Below are positions 41,091 to 48,358 of a stretch of DNA of 53,664 nucleotides, piece by piece. Made by a program: the position numbers and the translations under genes. The notes under the pieces are model-generated. The model saw only the letters and a list, made by a program, of their open reading frames with translations, did no database searches and had not been told where the DNA came from. Positions within the stretch are counted from its first letter, which is position 1, and every line of letters begins with the position of its first letter. Origin of the DNA: Prevotella sp. UBA4339 (GTDB taxonomy: Bacteria > Bacteroidota > Bacteroidia > Bacteroidales > Bacteroidaceae); the NCBI GenBank assembly GCA_002393725.1, contig DGTJ01000057.1, forward strand, positions 1 to 53,664, in the 5' to 3' direction.

Positions 41091-42647
41091 TCAGAAAGTA
41101 TATCCTAATGTAAACAACAGCTGGTGACGCTTGTTGTCTACCTTTACAGAATTACAGACATTGCTATCTGCTTCATAGTCATCGTCTAGATAGTTCATGA
41201 ATGGATAGAAATCACCTTTCTGGACAGAATACTGATAAGCTAAAGCAAAGTTCAGGTTACCTACCTGATAACCAATACCACATGTTATGCGGTTTATGCC
41301 ATTCCAGTTTGTGAAATCAGTAGCGGAACTGAAATAAGAGCCGTCGCTCTGCAGAGTGCCATCCTTAAATCCGTACTCCTCATACATAGGGGAAACGTAA
41401 TTATAACCTAGGCGTACTGCCATCTCCGGGACAGGTTTGAACTCTCCACCGAGTTTTATCGTATATACACCTTTTAGGGTTTGTTCAGTATGATTATTCA
41501 TCACATTATCACTTGAACTATTCTCATGATACGAATTTGTCCACCAGTCATAGTAAGAGCCTGTTTTGTAACGAGTGTCAAGAGAGCCATAGTCGGCATA
41601 CTCAAATCCTGCTCCGAGTGCAATGTTCTGACCAATGGTATGGCCGAGGCTCAAACCAAACTTCCAAGGAGTATTTAATTTAAAATCCAATGACTCCTGA
41701 TTAGTGTTAGAGCTGGCTAAGTCACCTGTGATAATCATAGCGGTAGAGTTCTCCGTGGTAAGGTCATACATCGTTGGAGAAGCGACAGACAATCCGAAAC
41801 GGAATGGAGATTCCTCCACAGGACGAATGATGATACCTGCCTTAATGTCGAATCCGTGACCTTTGATACGACGATCATCACTGACACGGATATTAAAGCC
41901 ATCAAGAGACTCATCATATTCACCATAGTGCTTATAATGGACATCATGAATGCCTACAGTAAGCCCCCAATAGAAACGGTCATTTACATTGCCGCTAAGA
42001 TTAAAGTCATACTCACCGATATAGCCCTTATGGTTACGGTTCATAGTGTAAGCCGTAGCCTCATCATAATACCACACATTATCGTAAGTACTAAAGTTCA
42101 GATTACGTGTATACATATCATCAAGCTGGTTGCATGACGCAAACGGATCATTGATATTAGGAACACCATCTTTATCTTGACCATAATATAGCAGACCATT
42201 TTTAGCCTTTGCATAGGTAAGTTTATTCTGTGACGCATTCATCAGGCGATCTTCAGCAGAGAGGATAAAGCCAAAGTTCCGACTCTTATGATAGTTGAAA
42301 CCGAAATTGACGAATGAATTCTCACCGGAACGACAAGCATATACAAATCCCAGTTGGTCGAAGCTCATACGTGTCTTGTTCGAACCAGCAAAATCCTTTG
42401 CTCCCTCCTGGGTATTGAAGCCAAACGACAAGTTCACATTTGACTTACGGAACAAACCTATACCCGCAGGATTACTGCTTATTGTTGAGATATCTGCTCC
42501 CAAAGCATCCATAGCCCCTCCCATTCCTACATAACGTGCAGTACCATTAAGATCTTCTACTGCAATCTTTGCATTCTCATAAGTCTCCTGTGCAACAACA
42601 GGTATAGCCGCTGCCAGAACGATGACTGACAAAAATATCTTCTTCAT
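41091..42647 (-). CDS. OmpP1/FadL-type outer membrane protein
   Basis: 518 aa. Signal peptide KKIFLSVIVLAAAIPVVAQ, then the FadL-like plug region DLNGTARYVGMGGAMDALGADISTISSNPAGIGLF (two consecutive motifs: ARYVGMGGAMDALGADIST and SSNPAGIGLF) and many aromatic beta-strands ending in LLFTLGYTF, a C-terminal barrel strand with terminal Phe. Likely transports hydrophobic compounds across the outer membrane; substrate unknown. It follows the Trp/Tyr-rich protein gene after 54 bp and may share its transcript. Confidence 0.85.
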   Translation of the reverse strand: MKKIFLSVIVLAAAIPVVAQETYENAKIAVEDLNGTARYVGMGGAMDALGADISTISSNPAGIGLFRKSNVNLSFGFNTQEGAKDFAGSNKTRMSFDQLGFVYACRSGENSFVNFGFNYHKSRNFGFILSAEDRLMNASQNKLTYAKAKNGLLYYGQDKDGVPNINDPFASCNQLDDMYTRNLNFSTYDNVWYYDEATAYTMNRNHKGYIGEYDFNLSGNVNDRFYWGLTVGIHDVHYKHYGEYDESLDGFNIRVSDDRRIKGHGFDIKAGIIIRPVEESPFRFGLSVASPTMYDLTTENSTAMIITGDLASSNTNQESLDFKLNTPWKFGLSLGHTIGQNIALGAGFEYADYGSLDTRYKTGSYYDWWTNSYHENSSSDNVMNNHTEQTLKGVYTIKLGGEFKPVPEMAVRLGYNYVSPMYEEYGFKDGTLQSDGSYFSSATDFTNWNGINRITCGIGYQVGNLNFALAYQYSVQKGDFYPFMNYLDDDYEADSNVCNSVKVDNKRHQLLFTLGYTF

Positions 42648-42701
42648 AATACTTAATTCTAAAATAATGATTCAATACCATCGGACATGATAATCCTTTT
42701 C

Positions 42702-43814
42702 TTAGCGTCTGCGACCACCGAAAGATCCGCCTCCGCCGCCACCTCCACTACGGCTGCCACCTATTGTACCGCCACCACTACTGCGACTGCCTCCAAAAGA
42801 GCCACCTCCAAATGAGCCGCCACTGCTAGAAGAACTGCGAGAGGAGCCACTTGAATAGCTACCACTGTTTCGAGTGCTGCCAGAGAACGTTCCACTTCTA
42901 CCATTAGAATAAGAGCCACTAGTGCGGCGATTTCCTCCAAATGTACCATAAGAGTTTGTTACTCTGCCATTAGATCCAGATGTGCCATTAATACCGTTTC
43001 TACTACGAGTTCCACTTATACTGTAACGAGAACGGTCAAACGATGAGCGGGCAATACTCGAGCCACCGAAAGTACCATAGCGATGTGTTGTCACCCGACC
43101 ATTTGATACTCCACGAGGACCATTGAAATGTGCCAGTCCGTGATGCTGGGTTCCGGCAACACCATTGCGAGCGTAATAGTGCCTGCCACCTCCTCCGTAA
43201 TAGCGTACTGGATAATACCAGCCATAATATCCATAGTAGCCATAACGATATGGATAATACCAGCTGTCGTACCATGGAGAATACCAGCTATAATACCATG
43301 GGCTGTACCACGGGTCATACCATAAATCATACCAGCCGTACCAACCATGCGAATAGTACCAAGGATCATACCATCCACCGTACCATCCATATGTGCGATA
43401 GTACCAGGGAGAATGCCACATCCAGTCATACCGGCCTCGTTCATATCCTGCCCAGAATGCCGCATTGTCAGCAATGTCATAATCGTCAAAACGCTGCAGC
43501 TTTCGGGTAAGTTCAAAGTCTTCAGCCTGAACAGAGTCTGGATAAACCCCTTTTTCTGCAGAGAAATCTATGATGTCGCTTTTTGTAGAGTCATCATCCA
43601 GAACCTCATATTTACTACTCAGGCGATTGTATTCTTCAACAGAACGATTGCTGCCGGAATAATATGTCTCCTGTCCTGGAACAATTCTCTCGACAGTAGT
43701 CTTCACCTCTTTCTTCGCCATCTTTTTAGGAACGAAGTAGAGATCATCGGTCTGTGCCACAAGCGAAAGCGGCAGAACACCAAACAGGATTGAGATTAGG
43801 AAAAACTTCTTCAT
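42702..43814 (-). CDS. Exported low-complexity protein: Trp/Tyr-rich block plus Gly/Ser/Arg-rich tail
   Basis: 370 aa. Signal peptide (KKFFLISILFGVLPLSLVAQ), an ordinary acidic region (~21-115), an aromatic block (~121-214) with 16 Trp in about 80 residues and repeated PWY units (SPWYY, DPWYY, DPWYS), then a Gly/Ser/Arg tail (~215-370) with repeated YGTFGG, GSYS and long Gly runs ending GGRRR. No enzyme motif. The function is unknown; adhesion, surface structure or interaction with the adjacent barrel protein is possible. The repeats are also visible in the DNA. Confidence 0.75.
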   Translation of the reverse strand: MKKFFLISILFGVLPLSLVAQTDDLYFVPKKMAKKEVKTTVERIVPGQETYYSGSNRSVEEYNRLSSKYEVLDDDSTKSDIIDFSAEKGVYPDSVQAEDFELTRKLQRFDDYDIADNAAFWAGYERGRYDWMWHSPWYYRTYGWYGGWYDPWYYSHGWYGWYDLWYDPWYSPWYYSWYSPWYDSWYYPYRYGYYGYYGWYYPVRYYGGGGRHYYARNGVAGTQHHGLAHFNGPRGVSNGRVTTHRYGTFGGSSIARSSFDRSRYSISGTRSRNGINGTSGSNGRVTNSYGTFGGNRRTSGSYSNGRSGTFSGSTRNSGSYSSGSSRSSSSSGGSFGGGSFGGSRSSGGGTIGGSRSGGGGGGGSFGGRRR

Positions 43815-43915
43815 ATTCTAACACTTTTATTGATTCACGTTGCAAAATTATAACTAATTCTTGTGCAAAATTAAGGAAAAACCCTAATATAAGATAGGAT
43901 TTTCCCTATTTTTTG

Positions 43916-43923
43916 TAATTTTG
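43916..43923 (+). promoter_or_regulatory. -7 element upstream of prmA
   Basis: TAATTTTG, 20 bp before the ATG; no good -33. Two further TAATTTTG-like boxes read the other way toward the Trp/Tyr-rich gene (around 43842-43849 and 43866-43873). Confidence 0.5.
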
Positions 43924-43943
43924 CACCAAAATTTAACATCAGA

Positions 43944-44816
43944 ATGAAGTATTACGAAGTGAAATTCGGGATTGTTCCCATGAATAATGATGCCCGCGAC
44001 ATACTGGCAGCAATGGCAGGCGAGGTTGGTTTTGAAACATTCGAAGAAACAGACGATGGACTGACTGGATATGTCCAGAAGGGTCTGTTCGACGAGAATG
44101 CCTTGGAAGCGATCATCAAGGAATTCCCCTTCGAAGGCTTAGAAATCAGCTATGAAGTGTTTGAGGCAGAAGATAAGGACTGGAATGAAGAATGGGAGCA
44201 AGAAGGATTTGAGCCTATATTAATAGGAGATGACAAGATTGCTATTCACGACGGGAGACACCTACCCAAGAACAATCCAGAAATATCAATAGAAATTGAT
44301 GCGAAGATGGCTTTTGGAACAGGCACACACGAGACCACAAAGATGATGTGCAGATCTATCCTTGAATTTGCGGAGTCTGATAAGAGTTCTTCCTATTCAG
44401 TGCTTGACTGCGGAACAGGCACAGGAATATTATCGATATGTGCTCTTAAACTTGGAGCCAGGAAAGCCTTGGGCTACGACATCGACGAGTGGAGTGTAGA
44501 CAATGCCCGACACAATGCTGTCATAAACAGGGTAGACGAAAGATTCACATCACTACTTGGTGATGCCAGTATACTAAAAAATGTTGAAGAGAAGTTTGAC
44601 ATCGTAATGGCAAACATTAACCGTAATATACTATTGACCGACATGCCGGTTTTCAAAAGTAAGATGACAGAACGCAGTAAACTGATACTGAGTGGATTCT
44701 ACACTGAGGACATTCCCCTTCTTTTGGAGAAGGCAGCAACACTAGGACTAAATCTCTCCAGTCAGAAATCTGACAACAACTGGGCATGCATAATACTCAA
44801 TCAATCAGCATTATAA
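43944..44816 (+). CDS. prmA: Ribosomal protein L11 methyltransferase
   Basis: 290 aa. SAM-dependent methylation of ribosomal protein L11. N-terminal substrate-recognition part (~1-100), then the Rossmann methyltransferase domain: MAFGTGTHETTKMM, VLDCGTGTGILSICALKLGA (SAM loop), and the NxxxN-type MANINRNILL. The last 16 bp overlap the 3' end of the convergent GH25 gene. Confidence 0.93.
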   Translation: MKYYEVKFGIVPMNNDARDILAAMAGEVGFETFEETDDGLTGYVQKGLFDENALEAIIKEFPFEGLEISYEVFEAEDKDWNEEWEQEGFEPILIGDDKIAIHDGRHLPKNNPEISIEIDAKMAFGTGTHETTKMMCRSILEFAESDKSSSYSVLDCGTGTGILSICALKLGARKALGYDIDEWSVDNARHNAVINRVDERFTSLLGDASILKNVEEKFDIVMANINRNILLTDMPVFKSKMTERSKLILSGFYTEDIPLLLEKAATLGLNLSSQKSDNNWACIILNQSAL

Positions 44817-45700
44817 GCTTTCTCACCTATAGTTTCCTGTGAGCCAAGAGTCATCTGTCTTAGGTCATAGTAAGAACCATTGTAGATATTAAAGTCCACG
44901 TTGCCCTTGATACCAGGCAGACGTCCTGCATCAGTATGCTGCCAGAATTTCCAAGGACCTCTGTACTCAAGTGAGTCAACGTAATAGTGCGCTATCCAGT
45001 AAGGATAATTATTGAATATAGAATCATTTAGGTAGCGCATCTTAAACTTAAAATAAGTGTAGATTATCGGTTTCACCTTATAATGCTCCTCCACAATATC
45101 GAGCCATTGTAGTACAGACTTCTTAAACTCGGCATCCGTCTGATTCTTTGGTTTGTGTTCAACATCGAGCACAGGTGGCAAGTCTCCATTCTCCAATTTA
45201 ACGACTTTCAGGAAATTATACGCCTGCTGTTCTGCTGGAGAGTGGACACTATAGAAATGATATGCCCCGCGTGTGAAGCCATTCTCTCGTGCCTGATAGA
45301 AATTCTCACGGAAATTCTCATCGGTCTGAGTAGCGCCCTCTGTAGCCTTAATCATAACAAAGCGTATCGGGCATTTATTGATCATTCCCTCGTCCTTGAG
45401 CTTATCCCAGTTGATACGTCCCTGATGATGAGAAATGTCTATACCGTGAATTTCATAGCCTTCAGGATAACTAACATCACCATACAAAGCTCTCCACCGG
45501 AATCCGAATGGCGACACGAAGAAATAATAGAAGAACCAAATGTAGCCCGCCACAATGGCAGCCCCACCTATCCACCATCCCCACGAAGGAACCTTCTGCA
45601 GGATACGTATCAAGATGTTTGGCCGACGCTTACCTCTAGGCCCATGATAAGTCTGGGTAGCGCCAATTCCTTTGCGGCGGACTACACGTTTCTTCGACAT
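44801..45700 (-). CDS. Membrane-anchored GH25 lysozyme-type protein
   Basis: 299 aa from ATG 45700 (the frame could open one TTG earlier). A strongly basic N terminus (KKRVVRRKGIG, GPRGKRRPN), one transmembrane helix (~44-63; WWIGGAAIVAGYIWFFYYFF) and a GH25 domain (~85-285) with HGIDISHHQGRINW, KATEGATQTD and PPVLDVEH (DxE pair). Positive-inside rule places the catalytic domain in the periplasm. It begins 6 bp after pfp ends, so it is co-transcribed with a glycolytic enzyme. Paralogue of the exported GH25 at 30697-31536. Confidence 0.88.
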   Translation of the reverse strand: MSKKRVVRRKGIGATQTYHGPRGKRRPNILIRILQKVPSWGWWIGGAAIVAGYIWFFYYFFVSPFGFRWRALYGDVSYPEGYEIHGIDISHHQGRINWDKLKDEGMINKCPIRFVMIKATEGATQTDENFRENFYQARENGFTRGAYHFYSVHSPAEQQAYNFLKVVKLENGDLPPVLDVEHKPKNQTDAEFKKSVLQWLDIVEEHYKVKPIIYTYFKFKMRYLNDSIFNNYPYWIAHYYVDSLEYRGPWKFWQHTDAGRLPGIKGNVDFNIYNGSYYDLRQMTLGSQETIGEKAYNAD

Positions 45701-45706
45701 CAAAGA

Positions 45707-47344
45707 TTACTTTGCCTGCTCGAGAGCCAGAGTCTTAGTTGGCAGGTCGCAGACCTCAGATGGTCCCCAGTACTGGATTGGACCAGGATAAACGTATGCT
45801 GTCTCACGAGCCCAGCGGTCACGCTCCTTTGCAAAAGCCTTGAATGGAGCGCCATCGAGTTCAACGAGAGCCTTGCGGATAACAGGCTTCATCTCACCGT
45901 TACGCTTCTCCATGTTCATCATCATAGTGATGGGCACACCACCGGCAATCCACTCCTCAGCAGGAGCAGTAGTATTCTTTACGATAGCCATATATCCAGT
46001 CTTGCCGTTAGCAATCAGCTGAGCTGCTGATGTACCGAGGGCATAGCAATAGTCGGCATCGAAGTTAGAAGGAGCAGCGCAGCGTCCCTCATAACCGAAG
46101 AAGTGGTGCTGAGTAGCAAATTTGCCAACAAACTTACCCTCTTTCTTCATGCGCTCAAGTTTCTGAGCCACCATTGTAGAGAGCAGTTTCTCTGTCTCAA
46201 TAAGAGATACTTGTACATTTCCGTGGGGATCGCGGTCGAGAGCCAGCTGACGAGCGACACCTGTAGGCAAGCTGTTGAATACAGCGAGATTCTCATCTGT
46301 GAGGTGACTCTTAGCGAAGTCTATCTGCTCAGAGCGCCCCATGTCCTTAACCTCTGGAAGAGCCAGGACATCGTTCAGCTGAGCAATGAGTTTCTTGATA
46401 GCAGGAATAAACTCGATAACTCCCTCAGGAATAATAACAGTACCGAAGTTGTTACCATCAGCAGCACGCTGACAAACAGCGTTAGCAATATACTCTACGA
46501 TATCGTTAAGACTCATAGCCTTCTGCTCTATCTCTTCTGATACGAGGCAAATATTTGGCTGAGTCTGAAGTGCACACTCAAGGGCGATATGTGAAGCCGA
46601 GCGACCCATTACCTTGATAAAGTGCCAATACTTTCGGGCAGAGTTACAGTCACGCTCAATGTTACCGATAAGTTCTGAATACGTCTTACAAGCTGTATCA
46701 AATCCGAAAGAAGTCTCAATCTGCGAGTTCTTCAGGTCACCATCAATAGTCTTTGGACAGCCGATAACTTGCACACCATAATTCTTAGCAGCATAGTACT
46801 CAGCCAAAACGCATGCGTTAGTGTTAGAATCGTCACCACCAATGATTACGATAGCTTTGATATCAAGTTCGCGAATAATCTCCAAGCCCTTCTCAAACTG
46901 GTCAACCTTCTCAAGCTTAGTACGACCCGAACCGATCATATCAAAGCCACCAGTGTTACGATATTGGTCTATAATATCTTTAGTGAGCTCCATATAATTA
47001 TGGTCTACAAGACCACCAGGCCCCAAGATAAAACCGAAGAGGCGATTCTCTGGATTCAGTTTCTTTACCTGATCGAAAAGACCTGTGATAACATTATGAC
47101 CACCAGGTGCCTGACCACCAGAAAGGATGATACCTACATTCATTTTCTTAGTGTTAGCCTCAGTAGCAGGCTCAAACTCTACGATAGGCATACCGTAAGT
47201 GTTAGGAAACAACTTCTTAATCTCTTCCTGATCACCAACACTCTGGGTTGCGGCACCCTCTTTGATCTTCACAGCACCCTGAAGAGCCTTAGGCAGCTTA
47301 GGCTGATAAGCGGCTCTTGCAATCTGCAATGCACTTTTTTCCAT
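45707..47344 (-). CDS. pfp: Diphosphate-fructose-6-phosphate 1-phosphotransferase
   Basis: 545 aa. Reversible PPi-dependent phosphorylation of fructose-6-phosphate. Diagnostic motifs: ILSGGQAPGGHNVI, IIGGDDSNTNA (the Asp that marks PPi specificity), CPKTIDGDLKN, and MGRSASHIALECALQ. The long form with N-terminal extension fits the plant/spirochaete-like group seen in Bacteroidetes. ATG 47344 is used because the -7 box is at 47389-47396; the longer frame starts inside it. GH25 follows. Confidence 0.94.
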   Translation of the reverse strand: MEKSALQIARAAYQPKLPKALQGAVKIKEGAATQSVGDQEEIKKLFPNTYGMPIVEFEPATEANTKKMNVGIILSGGQAPGGHNVITGLFDQVKKLNPENRLFGFILGPGGLVDHNYMELTKDIIDQYRNTGGFDMIGSGRTKLEKVDQFEKGLEIIRELDIKAIVIIGGDDSNTNACVLAEYYAAKNYGVQVIGCPKTIDGDLKNSQIETSFGFDTACKTYSELIGNIERDCNSARKYWHFIKVMGRSASHIALECALQTQPNICLVSEEIEQKAMSLNDIVEYIANAVCQRAADGNNFGTVIIPEGVIEFIPAIKKLIAQLNDVLALPEVKDMGRSEQIDFAKSHLTDENLAVFNSLPTGVARQLALDRDPHGNVQVSLIETEKLLSTMVAQKLERMKKEGKFVGKFATQHHFFGYEGRCAAPSNFDADYCYALGTSAAQLIANGKTGYMAIVKNTTAPAEEWIAGGVPITMMMNMEKRNGEMKPVIRKALVELDGAPFKAFAKERDRWARETAYVYPGPIQYWGPSEVCDLPTKTLALEQAK

Positions 47345-47388
47345 AATACTTTTAACTTGTTTTGAATGAATATTCTGTCTTCGGACTG

Positions 47389-47396
47389 CAAAATTA
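47389..47396 (-). promoter_or_regulatory. -7 element of the pfp promoter
   Basis: TAATTTTG on the minus strand, 45 bp before the ATG; no clear TTTG at -33. Confidence 0.55.
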
Positions 47397-47470
47397 AGCA
47401 ATTTATGTCAGAAAATAGAAAGAAAACAATCGAAAATCGTCATTTTAATATTTTTTTTAGATATAATGTC

Positions 47471-47500
47471 TTGTCAATCCAATATTTTTTCTTATCTTTG
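47471..47500 (+). promoter_or_regulatory. Promoter of the 47.5 kb small gene-acyltransferase-amidase operon
   Basis: TTG at 47471-47473, 19-bp spacer, TATCTTTG at 47493-47500, 43 bp before ATG 47544. Confidence 0.7.
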
Positions 47501-47543
47501 CTTACTGAATATATCAAAATAAACCATACTGGAGGATAAAAAC

Positions 47544-47810
47544 ATGGCGAATAAAAGATTTTTGAAGCGTGCGATTCACAATGTATGTGACGAACTATTT
47601 GCTGAGGCCGTAGCCTTGTCGCTCTATGGAGCAAAAGAGCAACAGGATGCAGCGACAGCACAACTTTATGCTATCGCGAAGGTAGAAGACGATTGTATAC
47701 GCAGGATATCCCATCCAGAGCCAGGCATGAAGCCAAGTGTCTATTTCAAAGACCTCAGGGAGAAATTCACGGCTCAGGTAAGTGATATTGTTGACCAAAT
47801 GAATGGATAA
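47544..47810 (+). CDS. Small conserved helical protein of unknown function
   Basis: 88 aa, cytosolic, mostly helical: NKRFLKRAIHNVCDELFAEAVALSLYG, KEQQDAATAQLYAIAKVEDDCIRRISHPEPG (here given in pieces under the usual domain-like blocks), then YFKDLREKFTAQVSDIVDQMNG. First gene after a good promoter; its stop overlaps the start of the acyltransferase by one base. No recognised domain. Confidence 0.75.
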   Translation: MANKRFLKRAIHNVCDELFAEAVALSLYGAKEQQDAATAQLYAIAKVEDDCIRRISHPEPGMKPSVYFKDLREKFTAQVSDIVDQMNG

Positions 47811-48358
47811 TGGGATTTTGTAATTGGCTGTTATATAAGAAAATGGGATGGACTGTTGAAGTAACGCAGGACCATCCGGACAAGTATATCATCTGTCTGG
47901 CTCCACACACCAGCAACTGGGATTTCGTTATCGGACAGCTCTATACTCGAGCAGAGGGTATGAAGAATAATTTCCTGATGAAGAAAGAGTGGTTTTTCTG
48001 GCCTCTTGGACCTATCTTCAAGAAGATGGGAGGAATACCAGTATACCGTCAAAAGCACACGAGTATGACCGACTCAATGGCAGAGACGGCAAAAGCCTCT
48101 AAAACGTTCCACCTGTGCATCACCCCCGAGGGAACACGATCTGCCAATCCTGAATGGAAAAAAGGATTCTATTTCATTGCTCTAAAGGCAGGTCTACCGA
48201 TTCTGCTCTATGGAGTGGATTATGAGAGGCGACTGATACAGTGCACCAAGACAATAATTCCTACAGGCGATTTGGAAAAAGACATGAGAGAGATAAAACT
48301 CTATTTTAAGGACTTCAAAGGCAAGAAGCCCGAAAACTTTACTATAGGAGAGCTCTAA
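47810..48358 (+). CDS. PlsC-like 1-acylglycerol-3-phosphate acyltransferase
   Basis: 182 aa. Acyltransferase motifs: LAPHTSNWDFVIG (the HX4D catalytic pair as HTSNWD), MGGIPVYRQ, and ITPEGTRS (the EGTRS substrate block). Shorter than typical PlsC (~240 aa) and without an obvious N-terminal transmembrane helix, placing it with the short 'lysophospholipid acyltransferase' group. Acyl acceptor unknown. Co-translated with the gene before it and abutting the large exported protein gene. Confidence 0.85.
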   Translation: MGFCNWLLYKKMGWTVEVTQDHPDKYIICLAPHTSNWDFVIGQLYTRAEGMKNNFLMKKEWFFWPLGPIFKKMGGIPVYRQKHTSMTDSMAETAKASKTFHLCITPEGTRSANPEWKKGFYFIALKAGLPILLYGVDYERRLIQCTKTIIPTGDLEKDMREIKLYFKDFKGKKPENFTIGEL

